64,000 nucleotides of DNA from Cognatundibacterium luofuense (GCF_018139685.1 NZ_JAGSPN010000006.1:124001-188000); one strand, 5' to 3'; positions 19,180-28,217 are shown, counted from the stretch's first letter. Numbers and translations are program-made. The notes: a model not told the origin generated them from the letters alone.

Positions 19180-19206
19180 GTTTGAATACTCATCAGGAGT
19201 GCATGC

Positions 19207-19635
19207 ATGTTGTATTTATGGGTTAAGACATTTCATCTGTTATTCGTCATTTCCTGGTTTGCAGGGCTGTTTTATCTGCCGCGGATTTTTGTGAATCTGG
19301 CGATGGAGCATGAACCTGCGGTGGTGCAGCGCTTATTGCTGATGGCACGTAAGTTGTACCGCTTTATGACGATACTGGCCGTGCCCGCTTTGATACTCGG
19401 TCTGACCTTGTGGCTGGGTTTCGGTGTAGGGCGCGGGCCGGGCAACGGCTGGATGCATGCCAAACTGACTTGTGTGATTTTGCTGATCGGCTATCACCAT
19501 GCCTGCGGCAGTTTGCTGAAAAAATTTGAAGCCGGTCAGAATCAGCGTTCCCATGTCTGGTTCCGCTGGTTTAATGAAGTACCTGTCATCATGATGCTGA
19601 TTGTATTAATCATGGTGGTGGTGAAGCCGTTTTAA
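19207..19635 (+). CDS. hemJ: HemJ-like protoporphyrinogen IX oxidase / CopD-family membrane protein
   Basis: Integral membrane protein of 142 residues with about four hydrophobic helices. The start LYLWVKTFHLLFVISWFAG followed by LFYLPRIF is the HemJ (UPF0093) signature. Conserved H10 and K86 (in WMHAKL) are candidate haem-coordinating residues. HemJ oxidises protoporphyrinogen IX in organisms lacking HemG and HemY. CAGGAG lies upstream of the start. The gene follows proA by 27 nt. Oxidase activity is inferred from family. Confidence 0.8.
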   Translation: MLYLWVKTFHLLFVISWFAGLFYLPRIFVNLAMEHEPAVVQRLLLMARKLYRFMTILAVPALILGLTLWLGFGVGRGPGNGWMHAKLTCVILLIGYHHACGSLLKKFEAGQNQRSHVWFRWFNEVPVIMMLIVLIMVVVKPF

Positions 19636-19746
19636 CGGTGTTGTTGAAGCTGGACTATTTTGAAATCCGGCTGACATTTTGATACGAATGTCGTGCAAGG
19701 TGTCTGACCGGAATGTTTTTTACTGAGGAAAAAGGGAGCCCCTGAG

Positions 19747-20964
19747 ATGCAATATTCTTATTTTTGTCCATGCCCGCGCGGTCTGGAAGCTGCACTGGCA
19801 GAAGAGCTGCAGGAAATCGCTGCAATGAGTCGTACCATGAGCGTCCACAATCAGGTGCCGGGTGGTGTGCACTGTTCCGGCGCGATGGAGGACGGCTGGC
19901 GTATTAATTTATATTCACGTATTGCTTCGCGCGTTCTGTTGCGTATGGCAAATACAAGTTACGCCAACGAAAATGATATTTATGATCTGGTTCTTGGCAC
20001 GAAGTGGGAAGACTGGTTTGGTATTGATCGCACGATTCGTGTCGACGTGACTGCTGTGAAGTCTCCGCTGAAAAGCCTGGAATTCGTTACGCTGAAAATT
20101 AAAGACGGTGTTTGTGACCGCTTCCGCGATATGTACAACCAGCGTCCGTCTGTGAATACCCGTAATCCGGATATTCGTATTGCAGGTTTTCTGGATGCGC
20201 GCAGCTTTACCTTGTATCTGGATTTGTCCGGTGAGCCACTATTTAAACGTGGCTGGCGTATGGAAACAGGTGATGCACCTTTGCGTGAAAATCTGGCAGC
20301 AGGTCTGATCCGTACTTCGGGCTGGAAACCGGGCGTGCCTTTGCTGGATCCGATGTGCGGTTCCGGAACGATACTGGTAGAAGCCGCACAAATGATTGCC
20401 GGTATTCCACCGGGTTACAACCGTAGTTTTGCATTTGAAAAACTGAATCAGTTTAATAAGAATGCATGGCAGGCAATTAAATCGGCGGTGAAACTGAATA
20501 CTGTGACAGATGCAAAACTGTTCGGCAGTGATATTTCCGGCGACATGCTGGTCATGGCGAGAAACAATCTGCGCAATGCAGGAATTCCGTTTGAGGTTCC
20601 GCTGAAACAGATCGAGGCGCAGGAAGTGAAACCACTGGTTGAAGGTCCGGGCGTTGTGCTGACGAATCCTCCGTACGGCGAACGTATCGGTGTGCGTGGT
20701 AACAGCCAGCTGGATTCCGATGAAATGGCCAATGCATTTTTCACTGCATTCAGCCGTACACTGAAACAACGTTTCGCTGGCTGGACGGTATTTTTATTTA
20801 CCGCAGATCTTGGCGTTCCTAAATTACTGCGCTTAAAAGAATCACGCAAAACGCCGTTTTTTAATGGTGCGCTTGAGTGCCGTTTGTTCCGCTTTGATAT
20901 GGTGGCGGGCTTTAATCGCCGTGAACAGGCGAAGCCACAGTCGGCCGGCGATCGGGCAGAGTAA
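19747..20964 (+). CDS. THUMP-domain class I SAM-dependent RNA methyltransferase (RlmL N-terminal type)
   Basis: The 405-residue protein has an N-terminal ferredoxin-like/THUMP region (residues 1-160) and a Rossmann methyltransferase with LLDPMCGSGTILVEAA near 200 and the catalytic LTNPPYGERIG near 305. NPPY marks N-methylation of an exocyclic amino group. It corresponds to the first half of E. coli RlmL, which makes m2G2445 in 23S rRNA, without the RlmK half. The exact target is inferred. Confidence 0.88.
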   Translation: MQYSYFCPCPRGLEAALAEELQEIAAMSRTMSVHNQVPGGVHCSGAMEDGWRINLYSRIASRVLLRMANTSYANENDIYDLVLGTKWEDWFGIDRTIRVDVTAVKSPLKSLEFVTLKIKDGVCDRFRDMYNQRPSVNTRNPDIRIAGFLDARSFTLYLDLSGEPLFKRGWRMETGDAPLRENLAAGLIRTSGWKPGVPLLDPMCGSGTILVEAAQMIAGIPPGYNRSFAFEKLNQFNKNAWQAIKSAVKLNTVTDAKLFGSDISGDMLVMARNNLRNAGIPFEVPLKQIEAQEVKPLVEGPGVVLTNPPYGERIGVRGNSQLDSDEMANAFFTAFSRTLKQRFAGWTVFLFTADLGVPKLLRLKESRKTPFFNGALECRLFRFDMVAGFNRREQAKPQSAGDRAE

Positions 20965-20972
20965 TTCGCGTA

Positions 20973-21001
20973 ACGGCCGGCATGTTTCCGGCCGTTGTTG
21001 T
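20973..21001 (+). terminator. Probable terminator after the methyltransferase gene
   Basis: ACGGCCGG / CCGGCCGT stem with a CATGTTT loop and a TTGTTGT tail. The tail is imperfect, so read-through to the next gene is possible. Confidence 0.6.
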
Positions 21002-21048
21002 ATCTGATAACACTCAACGAATACGGTGATTGTGCCGGGGATAACGAA

Positions 21049-22518
21049 ATGGATTTACTGAAAAAGCTACATGATCCTTCTTTGCTGAAAACAGGTTTGA
21101 TGATTGCCGGTGAGTGGCATGACAAAACAGAAGTCACGCCGGTTATAAATCCCGCCAGCGGCGATGTAATCGCACATGTCAGCCAGTCTCAAGAGGCGGA
21201 TGTGGAGCATGCCATTTCAACGGCCAGCAAGGCATTTCCAGCGTGGTCTGCAATGACAGGTAAGGAGCGTGCCTCTGTTCTGCGTCGCTGGTTTGATCTT
21301 GTGATTGCAAATGCGGACGATCTGGCGCTGATCATGACAACCGAACAAGGTAAACCACTGGCAGAGGCGCGGGCTGAAGTGGTGTACGGGGCTAGTTTTC
21401 TGGAATGGTTTGCAGAAGAGGCTAAGCGCGTCAGCGGTGATGTGATGTCATCTACATGGCGCGATAAGCGTACACTGGTACTCAAGCAGCCGATTGGCGT
21501 ATGCGCTGCAATCACACCGTGGAATTTTCCGGTTGCGATGATTACCCGTAAAGTGGCTCCTGCCATTGCAGCAGGTTGTACGATCGTAGTGAAACCCGCC
21601 GAGCAGACACCGCTTTCAGCTCTGGCAATTGCAGAGCTGGCACAACGTGCAGGTTTGCCTGCCGGGGTCCTGAACGTGTTACCTGCAGATAGCCAGCGCT
21701 CAGTTGCAATCGGCAAAGTACTTTGCGACAGTCCGGTCGTACGCCATTTGTCGTTTACCGGTTCTACTCCGGTCGGCAAGATTCTGATGCGTCAGTCCGC
21801 ATCTACGGTAAAAAAACTGGCACTGGAACTTGGTGGTCACGCGCCGTTTATTGTGTTCGATGATGCTGATCTGGATGCAGCGGTAGAGGGAGCTGTGCAA
21901 TCCAAATACCGGAATGCCGGACAGACTTGTGTTTGTACGAACCGGTTTTACGTTCAGGATGGTATTTACGATGCATTTACGGAGCGCTTTGCGGAAGCCG
22001 TCAAACGTATCCGTGTCGGCGATGGTATCGCTCCCGAAACACAGCAAGGACCTGTCATTGATGAGCAGGCGATGCAAAAAATTGAGTCTCATGTTAGTGA
22101 CGCAATTGCGAAGGGGGGACGGTTGCTCGCGGGTGGACGCCGGATACAAGCTGATACTTTGTTCTTCGAACCAACCGTGATCGCCGATGTCCCAGAACAT
22201 GCACTGATTATGTCGGAGGAAACATTCGGTCCGGTGGCGGCAATCGCCCGTTTTACCGATGAACAGCAAGCCGTGGTGGCCGCGAACGATACGGATTCCG
22301 GATTGGCAGCCTACTTTTTTACCCGCGATATGGCGCGGATCTGGCGAGTGGGAGAACAACTGGAGTACGGCATGGTCGGCATCAATACCGGCCTGATGTC
22401 GAATGAAGTTGCCCCATTTGGCGGTGTCAAGCAATCAGGGCTCGGTCGAGAAGGTTCATCCTATGGTATGGATGAGTATCTCGAGATGAAATACCTTTGC
22501 ATCGGTGGCATACGCTGA
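21049..22518 (+). CDS. gabD: Succinate-semialdehyde dehydrogenase (NADP+-type)
   Basis: Oxidises succinate semialdehyde to succinate in GABA breakdown. Aldehyde dehydrogenase of 489 residues with ITPWNFPVAM, SFTGSTPVGK, the catalytic glutamate in ELGGHAPF and catalytic cysteine in NAGQTCVC, and EETFGPVA. Start at ATG 21049 (MDLLKKLHDPSLL) because the upstream 18 residues overlap the preceding terminator. No aminotransferase gene (gabT) or permease is adjacent, so the source of substrate is unknown. Confidence 0.92.
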   Translation: MDLLKKLHDPSLLKTGLMIAGEWHDKTEVTPVINPASGDVIAHVSQSQEADVEHAISTASKAFPAWSAMTGKERASVLRRWFDLVIANADDLALIMTTEQGKPLAEARAEVVYGASFLEWFAEEAKRVSGDVMSSTWRDKRTLVLKQPIGVCAAITPWNFPVAMITRKVAPAIAAGCTIVVKPAEQTPLSALAIAELAQRAGLPAGVLNVLPADSQRSVAIGKVLCDSPVVRHLSFTGSTPVGKILMRQSASTVKKLALELGGHAPFIVFDDADLDAAVEGAVQSKYRNAGQTCVCTNRFYVQDGIYDAFTERFAEAVKRIRVGDGIAPETQQGPVIDEQAMQKIESHVSDAIAKGGRLLAGGRRIQADTLFFEPTVIADVPEHALIMSEETFGPVAAIARFTDEQQAVVAANDTDSGLAAYFFTRDMARIWRVGEQLEYGMVGINTGLMSNEVAPFGGVKQSGLGREGSSYGMDEYLEMKYLCIGGIR

Positions 22519-22539
22519 AACCCGGAATGCTGACATATG

Positions 22540-22569
22540 AAAGGCGGAATTTCCGCCTTTTGTTTTTTA
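22540..22569 (+). terminator. Intrinsic terminator after gabD
   Basis: AAAGGCGGAA / TTTCCGCCTTT stem followed by TGTTTTTT, about 20 bp after the gabD stop. Confidence 0.88.
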
Positions 22570-22631
22570 TGTCCTGATCAGGTGCTGAGTCGGCAAAACC
22601 GTTATGCCGGAAATTTTGATTAAGTAAATTT

Positions 22632-23834
22632 ATGCGTCATCACCTTTCTCTTCCTTATCCCGCACTGGCAACCTTGCTGGCTGCTTTGTCGATGCTTGGA
22701 CCTTTTGCCATCGACACGTACCTGCCGGCTTTTCCTGCTATTCAGGCAAGCTTACTCGCCCACGAGCTTGAAGTGCAGCAAACGCTCAGTGCGTATATGC
22801 TGGCTTTTGCTGTCATGACTTTATGGCACGGCGCTTTGTCCGATTCGTTCGGGCGTCGCAAGGTTATTCTGATCGCACTACTCGTGTTTGCTGCAGCAAG
22901 TTTTGGTTGTGCCGGAGCTGTCAGCATTCACTACTTATGGGGGTTCCGGATTTTACAGGGCATTTCTGCGGGTGCCGGGATGGTAGTGGGCAGAGCAATT
23001 ATCCGCGACCTTTATCATGGCCCGGAAGCAGAGCGTCTGCTCTCGCTTGTGACCATGATTTTTTCGATTGCGCCCGCAATTGCTCCGGTTTTGGGTGGCT
23101 GGATTGTTGAGATATGGAGCTGGCGCGCGATATTTTTGTTTTTGTGCTTATTTGCCGTATTGCTGTGGATGGCCTGCTATCGCTGGCTTCCGGAAACCTT
23201 GCCCCAGCATAAACGGCAGGAATTCAGTGCCGCATTTTTGTGGAAAAGTTACCGGACAGTTTTTTCGTCAGGGCGTTTTTATCTGAAGTCAGGTACTGTG
23301 GCACTGAATTTTGGCGGTCTGTTTTTATACATTTCTTCTGCGCCGGTATTTTTGATTCAGCATCTTCATCTGACCTCGTCTCAGTTTGCCTGGCAGTTTG
23401 TGCCTACTGTTGGAGGGATATTTTTAGGGGCACTCGCAGCTAACCGACTTGCTGGTAAATGGAATATCTGGAAACAAGTCAGAACTGGTTTTGTGTTTAT
23501 GATCGCGGCGGCAGGGATGAATGTGCTTTACCACGCGTTTCTTCCTCCGGCGTTACCATGGTCTGTCAGTCCTTTACTGTTCTATTCTTTTGGTATGTCT
23601 CTGGTGGCACCGGGTGCAACTTTGCTGGCGCTGGACATGTTTCCTGAAATTCGCGGTGTTGTTGCATCGTGTCAATCTGCATCATCCACACTGATCAGTG
23701 CACTGATTGCGGGCCTGATGTCTCCTTTATTGAGCCATTCGGTACTGTATCTTGCGCTCGGCCAATTAGTTTGCTGCTGCGTAAGCGCTTGCCTCTGGTC
23801 TGCGATAAGATATATCCCGAAGCAAAAGAACTGA
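22632..23834 (+). CDS. Bcr/CflA-family multidrug efflux MFS transporter
   Basis: Drug:H+ antiporter of the major facilitator superfamily, 400 residues with about 12 hydrophobic segments. The family start GPFAIDTYLPAFPAI is near residue 23, the MFS loop motif GALSDSFGRRKVIL near 66, and motif C-like GRAIIRDL near 123. Such proteins export bicyclomycin, chloramphenicol or similar compounds; the real substrate cannot be read from sequence. Transcribed alone after the gabD terminator. Confidence 0.9.
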   Translation: MRHHLSLPYPALATLLAALSMLGPFAIDTYLPAFPAIQASLLAHELEVQQTLSAYMLAFAVMTLWHGALSDSFGRRKVILIALLVFAAASFGCAGAVSIHYLWGFRILQGISAGAGMVVGRAIIRDLYHGPEAERLLSLVTMIFSIAPAIAPVLGGWIVEIWSWRAIFLFLCLFAVLLWMACYRWLPETLPQHKRQEFSAAFLWKSYRTVFSSGRFYLKSGTVALNFGGLFLYISSAPVFLIQHLHLTSSQFAWQFVPTVGGIFLGALAANRLAGKWNIWKQVRTGFVFMIAAAGMNVLYHAFLPPALPWSVSPLLFYSFGMSLVAPGATLLALDMFPEIRGVVASCQSASSTLISALIAGLMSPLLSHSVLYLALGQLVCCCVSACLWSAIRYIPKQKN

Positions 23835-23861
23835 TTTCGCAAAAAGGAATTTTGTGCAGTG

Positions 23862-23902
23862 ATCAGGCCGGGGTCTTGAAATTGAGTGGGACTGTCCCCA
23901 AA
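23862..23902. repeat. Possible REP-like palindromic remnant
   Basis: The stretch GGGGTCTTGAAATTGAG is followed by GGGACTGTCCCC, with GGGAC and GTCCC forming a tight palindrome. The pattern GGGGTC...TTGAAATTGA...GTCCCC resembles REP elements linked to Y1 (RAYT) transposases in other proteobacteria. No transposase gene is near. Similarity is from memory only. Confidence 0.35.
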
Positions 23903-24090
23903 TCATGATGCTGTGCAGCATAGGCGAAAAATGCCTATAATGTCACCTTAGGTTGCGATCAGGGCTGTATTTGCAGCTGACTGAAGCCTGAAAGGTGTTT
24001 GCTTATTGCAACGCATTCAGGTTACTTCGTTGAAGTAGCGGTTTGAATTCATCAAACAGTCATTTTCAGCAGGTAATGTGGCGTTTGACG

Positions 24091-24118
24091 TTGAATCAAT
24101 TTGGTTCACAGCTGTAAA
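24091..24118 (+). promoter_or_regulatory. Candidate porin promoter
   Basis: TTGAAT (24091-24096), 16-bp spacer, TGTAAA (24113-24118). It would give a leader of about 75 nt ending in AGGA 10 nt before the ATG. Confidence 0.35.
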
Positions 24119-24198
24119 AAGAACCTGCAACTTTCTTTTTTGTGAAATCAGATCTCCTCTGTGCACAAAAATTAACTTTATCTTAGGATATTAGACAA

Positions 24199-25215
24199 AT
24201 GAAAAAATCGATCCTCGCGCTCTCTCTGCTGGGTGCATTCTCCGGCGCAGCTTTTGCTCAATCTTCCGTAACTATCTACGGTATCGCTGATATCGGCGTT
24301 CAAGGCACCAGCGCTGGCCTGGGCAAAACTGCTAAAGTCACAAGTGGTCAGGAAGCCGGTTCCCGTCTGGGTTTCAAAGGTACTGAAGATCTGGGTGGCG
24401 GTCTGAAAGCTAACTTCGTTCTGGAGCAAGGTGTTCTGATTGATACAGGTGCATCCGATCAAGGTGGTCGCACTTTCGGTCGTACAACTCTGGTTGGCCT
24501 GTCTGGCGATTTCGGTTCCGTAAATCTGGGTCGTGACAAAACAACAACTCTGAAATTCTTCGACAAGCACGACCCGTTTGCATCCGCACTGGTTAACAAT
24601 GGTTCCGGCACACGTGCTCTGTACTTCGTTGCTGGTAAAACAGCACAAGATACAACTGGCCGTGTAAGCAATGCGATTTTCTACAACACTCCGGATCTGA
24701 GTGGCTTCACTGCAAACGTTTCTTACGGCGCAGGTGAAGTGACTGCTGACAACTCTGCTAACCGCTCTGTTGGTCTGACAGCTGGTTACAAAGTTGATGC
24801 ACTGGAAGTTGGTTACAACTACGCAAAAGACAATGTTGTTGGTAACGCAATTTCCGCGAACACCGTTGCTGCTTCTTATGACTTCGGCGTTGCAAAACCA
24901 GTATTCATCTTCCAAAAACAAAAAGATGACAAAGGTCTGGATCGTAAGATCTACACTCTGGCAGTTGCTGCTCCAGTAACTGCAACTGGTAAAGTACTGG
25001 CAGGTTTCACAAAACTGTCTGACTCTGCTGCTGCAAGCGATGTTAAACAATTCAATATCGGTTACGTACATGGTCTGTCCAAACGTACAGATCTGTACGC
25101 AGCATACGCGTACTCCAAACAAGACGACAAAGCAACTATCGTTAGCTCCCTGTTTGGCGGCGTAGCAGGTGCGAAAGTGCACGAATTGACAGCAGGTATC
25201 CAGCACCGTTTCTAA
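24199..25215 (+). CDS. Outer membrane porin (Burkholderiales trimeric OmpC-like type)
   Basis: A 338-residue beta-barrel porin for small hydrophilic solutes. The signal peptide MKKSILALSLLGAFSGAAFA is cleaved before QSSVTIYG, the classic start of betaproteobacterial porins. It has alternating strands with LGGGLKANFVLEQG and ends in HRF, the terminal phenylalanine recognised by BamA. Codon choice is visibly more restricted than in neighbours (repeated CTG, GGT, AAA), as expected of a very highly expressed gene. Strong terminator follows. Confidence 0.95.
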   Translation: MKKSILALSLLGAFSGAAFAQSSVTIYGIADIGVQGTSAGLGKTAKVTSGQEAGSRLGFKGTEDLGGGLKANFVLEQGVLIDTGASDQGGRTFGRTTLVGLSGDFGSVNLGRDKTTTLKFFDKHDPFASALVNNGSGTRALYFVAGKTAQDTTGRVSNAIFYNTPDLSGFTANVSYGAGEVTADNSANRSVGLTAGYKVDALEVGYNYAKDNVVGNAISANTVAASYDFGVAKPVFIFQKQKDDKGLDRKIYTLAVAAPVTATGKVLAGFTKLSDSAAASDVKQFNIGYVHGLSKRTDLYAAYAYSKQDDKATIVSSLFGGVAGAKVHELTAGIQHRF

Positions 25216-25238
25216 TCGGTTGCCCGATCTGTTGATTG

Positions 25239-25270
25239 AAAAAGAGCAGCGTTTCGCTGCTCTTTTTTTA
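25239..25270 (+). terminator. Intrinsic terminator of the porin gene
   Basis: AAAGAGCAGCG / CGCTGCTCTTT-type stem with a TTT loop region and a seven-T tail. Confidence 0.93.
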
Positions 25271-25345
25271 TTTTCAGTCAGAAATATATGTTCTGACGCA
25301 GGTTTGTTACAATCAAACCATTGAGTTGATAACGTAGAAAAAATC

Positions 25346-25789
25346 ATGAAAGCTGTTTATCTGGCCGGTTTTATTGCAACTCTGTGTCTGAGTACTCAGG
25401 TCATTGCACAAACTTCTGCATCTGCGGTAAAAGCCGATGCGCCGCCACCACCACGTATAGAGAAACTGGAGGAAGGTCCTTCGGTCAAGCCGGAGAAAAA
25501 TCCTTCCTTTGGCAAGCAAGAAAATAAGAAGATAACCGAGAAGCGTAACAACGCTGGCAAGGTCACTGAAGTTGAGGTCAAAACGGGTAGCACGAGCTAC
25601 ACACTGAAAGCCGATCCTGAAGTGGGAAATGCGCCCGCCGGAACTGTGCAGGGACAGGGAAATCGTCCTGCTCAGTGGAAAATACTCGAATTCGGTGGCA
25701 AGCCTGCGCGTCCTGCTGATGTGAAGGAAGTAGCGCCACCTGCACCTGCTGCCAAGCCGGCAACTGCCAGCCAGACGCAAACAAAATAA
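25346..25789 (+). CDS. DUF2782-like exported protein
   Basis: A 147-residue protein of unknown function. The N-terminus MKAVYLAGFIATLCLSTQVIA is a clear Sec signal peptide cleaved near AQT. A proline-rich stretch DAPPPPRIEKLEEGP follows, then a short beta-rich core (ITEKRNNAGKVTEVEVKTGS) resembling DUF2782, and a Pro/Ala-rich tail. DUF2782 genes often sit beside thrB in betaproteobacteria, as here (12 nt gap). Periplasmic location is inferred. Confidence 0.7.
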   Translation: MKAVYLAGFIATLCLSTQVIAQTSASAVKADAPPPPRIEKLEEGPSVKPEKNPSFGKQENKKITEKRNNAGKVTEVEVKTGSTSYTLKADPEVGNAPAGTVQGQGNRPAQWKILEFGGKPARPADVKEVAPPAPAAKPATASQTQTK

Positions 25790-25801
25790 TCAGAGGTAAG
25801 A

Positions 25802-26770
25802 ATGGCAGTATTTACATCCGTCTCGCTGGATGATTTACAGGAATGGATCAAACAGTTTCCCGTGGGGCAGGTCAGTGCAGTTCGCGGAATTTCATCCGGA
25901 ATTGAAAACAGTAATTTCTTTATTACCACTGACAGTGGCGAGTTTGTTCTGACCATTTTCGAAAATCTGGGTTTCGAGCAACTGCCGTTTTATCTGAAAC
26001 TGATGAAGCACCTTGCCAGTCGCGGTGTACTGGTACCTGATCCTGTGAGTAATCAGCATGGTGATCTGGTGACCGCGCTGCACGGAAAACCGGCGGCAAT
26101 TGTCAGTAAGCTGGAAGGCAGCTCCCAGATGTCACCACTGCCTGTGCATTGCGCAGAAGTGGGGGCGATGTTGGCCAAAATGCATCTGGCTGCATCCGAC
26201 TTTTCTATCCGTCAGAAAAATCTTCGTGCAGCGGAATGGCGTCACGCGACCGTTCCTGAAGTATTGCCGTTTCTGGATGCAGACAGGCAACGTTTGCTGA
26301 AAGCGGAAGTGCATTTTCAGGATGCACTGGAAGCCTCTCCGCTGTACCGAAGTTTGCCGAACGGGCCTGTTCATGCCGATTTGTTTCGTAATAACGTCAT
26401 GTTTGACGGTGAACGGCTGACTGGTTTTTTTGATTTTTATTTTGCCGGTTGTGATACCTGGATTTTTGATGTTGCCGTGACCGTCAACGACTGGTGTATT
26501 GATCTGGAGAGTGGTGCGCTGGATGAGGCACGTACACTCGCTTTGCTGAATGCGTATCACTCTGTCCGTCCGTTCACCGAGCCGGAATCGCTGGTCTGGC
26601 AGGCTATGCTGAGGGCGGGAGCGCTCCGGTTCTGGCTATCCCGTTTATATGATTTCTATATGCCGCGCGAAGCTGAAATCCTGACGCCGCATGATCCCGG
26701 TCACTTTGAACGTATTCTGCGTTTGCGTGAAACCGGACCGGTTCCACCTTTACCTTATTTTTCTGCATGA
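25802..26770 (+). CDS. thrB: Homoserine kinase (ThrB type II, aminoglycoside-phosphotransferase fold)
   Basis: Phosphorylates homoserine in threonine synthesis. The 322-residue protein has the kinase-like N-lobe with [20 protein letters not shown] and the catalytic loop [16 protein letters not shown] followed by the magnesium-binding [15 protein letters not shown]. This APH-like form replaces the GHMP-type ThrB in many beta- and gammaproteobacteria. Its stop overlaps the next start as ATGA. Confidence 0.93.
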   Translation: MAVFTSVSLDDLQEWIKQFPVGQVSAVRGISSGIENSNFFITTDSGEFVLTIFENLGFEQLPFYLKLMKHLASRGVLVPDPVSNQHGDLVTALHGKPAAIVSKLEGSSQMSPLPVHCAEVGAMLAKMHLAASDFSIRQKNLRAAEWRHATVPEVLPFLDADRQRLLKAEVHFQDALEASPLYRSLPNGPVHADLFRNNVMFDGERLTGFFDFYFAGCDTWIFDVAVTVNDWCIDLESGALDEARTLALLNAYHSVRPFTEPESLVWQAMLRAGALRFWLSRLYDFYMPREAEILTPHDPGHFERILRLRETGPVPPLPYFSA

Positions 26771-27534
26771 AAGTACTATCCGCAAGCGCAGGCTGGCACT
26801 GGTTTTCTGAAGCAATCAAGCTTTTCCGCCAGCAGCCATCGCAATTGATTTCACTGTTCTTCCTGTACATTCTGGCGATGGTCGTACTGAGTATTCCGCC
26901 TTATATCGGGCCGGTATTACCTTTGCTGCTGACACCGGTCTTTAATATGGGCTTTATGGAAGCAGCACATCAGACAGCGAAAGGACAAAAAGTCACGCCG
27001 CACACGCTGATCACCGGATTCTATTCACCGGCGCTGCGTCGCCTGACAACGCTCGGCGCGATGTACGGCATTTCGCTGATGTTCGCGTTATGGATTGCTA
27101 CCTTGCCGGGTGAAAACGGCTGGGAAATGGTCCTGACAGCGCAGGATAAAGTTGATCCGGCATTGCTGGATAAGCAGGAGTTACTGACTGGTACGCTGTG
27201 GGGAATGGTGGCGATGTTACCTGTGCTGATGCTGACCTGGTATGCCGCGCCACTGGTGATGTGGAAAAATCTGCCTCTGATTAAGGCGATGTATTTCAGT
27301 TTTTACGCGACTTCGCGAAACTGGCGGGCTTTTCTGGTGTACGGAGTCTGTCTTGCGATGTTTGCCGGATTGTTGCCGGTGATGCTGATTGAAGTGCTGA
27401 TGCTGATATTCGGAAAGTCCGCAGTGATTGCTTTCCTTATTTTACCGTTGCTTGCTTTAATCACCTGCATCCGTTACCTGACCTATTACCCGAGCTACAC
27501 CGATTTGTTCGGGCAGCCCGGTGCAGAAAACTGA
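26767..27534 (+). CDS. BPSS1780-family integral membrane protein
   Basis: A 255-residue polytopic membrane protein with about five or six hydrophobic segments (for example [17 protein letters not shown] and [16 protein letters not shown]). The N-terminal [16 protein letters not shown] and the motif [18 protein letters not shown] fit the BPSS1780 family common in Burkholderiales. Function unknown. It overlaps thrB by four bases (ATGA) and ends 2 bp from the stop of the convergent osmC gene. Confidence 0.75.
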   Translation: MKVLSASAGWHWFSEAIKLFRQQPSQLISLFFLYILAMVVLSIPPYIGPVLPLLLTPVFNMGFMEAAHQTAKGQKVTPHTLITGFYSPALRRLTTLGAMYGISLMFALWIATLPGENGWEMVLTAQDKVDPALLDKQELLTGTLWGMVAMLPVLMLTWYAAPLVMWKNLPLIKAMYFSFYATSRNWRAFLVYGVCLAMFAGLLPVMLIEVLMLIFGKSAVIAFLILPLLALITCIRYLTYYPSYTDLFGQPGAEN

Positions 27535-27536
27535 AA

Positions 27537-27992
27537 TCAGCCCTGTTGTTCGTGAGCGGATGGCAGAGTCAGATCATCAATAATTTCAAAGCTGTGTGTC
27601 ATGCTGGCAGTTTTTGCCAGCATGATCGAAGCAGAGCAGTATTTTTCGTGTGACAGTTTAACGGCACGTTCTACCGTAGCCTCTTTCAGATTGCGCCCAC
27701 GCACCGTGAAGTGGAAATGAATCTTGGTGAAGACTTTCGGCTCTGTTTCTGCACGTTGCGCAGTCAGCTTCACATCGCAGCCGCGCACATCCTGTTTGCC
27801 GCGCTGCAATATCAGCACCACGTCATAGGCGGTACAGCCGCCGGTTCCCAGTAATACCATTTCCATCGGGCGCGGGCCCAGATTTTTGCCGCCGCCTTCC
27901 GGAGCGCCATCCATAATAACTGCATGGCCTGAGCCGGTTTCTGCAATAAAAGACATGCCGCCGTTACCGGTCCAGCGTACTGTAGTTTCCAT
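27537..27992 (-). CDS. OsmC-family protein (YhfA-like)
   Basis: A 151-residue OsmC/Ohr-fold protein. Cysteines lie at GTGGCTAYDVVLIL and HEKYCSAS, the positions of the reactive pair in peroxide-reducing OsmC and Ohr. The YhfA subgroup is related, but its substrate is not established. ATG 27992 is preceded by GAGGTCAAC; the frame runs open to 28031 but those residues are not family-like. Transcribed away from the candidate small RNA and rplM. Confidence 0.88.
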   Translation of the reverse strand: METTVRWTGNGGMSFIAETGSGHAVIMDGAPEGGGKNLGPRPMEMVLLGTGGCTAYDVVLILQRGKQDVRGCDVKLTAQRAETEPKVFTKIHFHFTVRGRNLKEATVERAVKLSHEKYCSASIMLAKTASMTHSFEIIDDLTLPSAHEQQG

Positions 27993-28085
27993 GTTGACCT
28001 CATTAATAAAATTTCGTTTGCAGGCAATCATATCCTAATCCGCAGGATTTAGAGGAAGTCCTCCTTTCTCGCGGCGCATTTTATC

Positions 28086-28114
28086 TTGCGCTGCACAATA
28101 GGATTGTCTATTAT
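28086..28114 (+). promoter_or_regulatory. Sigma70 promoter of the candidate small RNA
   Basis: -35 TTGCGC (28086-28091), exact 17-bp spacer, -10 TATTAT (28109-28114). Predicted start near 28120-28121. Confidence 0.65.
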
Positions 28115-28120
28115 TGACTC

Positions 28121-28217
28121 GTGAGTTAGTTACTGATGTGACTGACTTTGCAGTTGTCTCCTCCACCTACTCCTTTGGTGGATTCAGGCCTGAAGCACAG
28201 ACTTCAGGCTTTTTTTT
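28121..28217 (+). ncRNA. Candidate small regulatory RNA between osmC and rplM
   Basis: A unit of about 97 nt with promoter, structure and terminator but no reading frame. Stem 1 is AGTTAGT (28124-28130) with ACTGACT (28141-28147), one G-U pair. A single-stranded linker contains TCTCCTCC. Stem 2 is TCCACC (28162-28167) with GGTGGA (28177-28182), and its loop reads TACTCCTTT. The third stem is the terminator. The two C/U-rich stretches could pair with Shine-Dalgarno sequences. It could also be a short untranslated transcript without regulatory role. Confidence 0.55.
28188..28217 (+). terminator. Intrinsic terminator of the candidate small RNA
   Basis: Perfect GCCTGAAG / CTTCAGGC stem with CACAGA loop and eight T residues (28210-28217). 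No upstream plus-strand gene needs it: the nearest one ends 650 bp before. Confidence 0.9.

Larger units (their letters stand above)
23835..24198. other. Intergenic region upstream of the porin
   Basis: A 364-bp gap with no credible gene. It holds a possible REP-type palindromic remnant (23862-23902), a small hairpin TAGGC / GCCTA around 23921-23937, and a candidate promoter near 24091-24118. The rest is AT-rich sequence. Confidence 0.55.

Noticed and set aside
24178-25347. A 389-codon open frame antisense to the porin
   Set aside because: Cys/Ser/Thr/Phe-rich translation typical of the complement of a highly biased gene; the sense protein is unambiguous.
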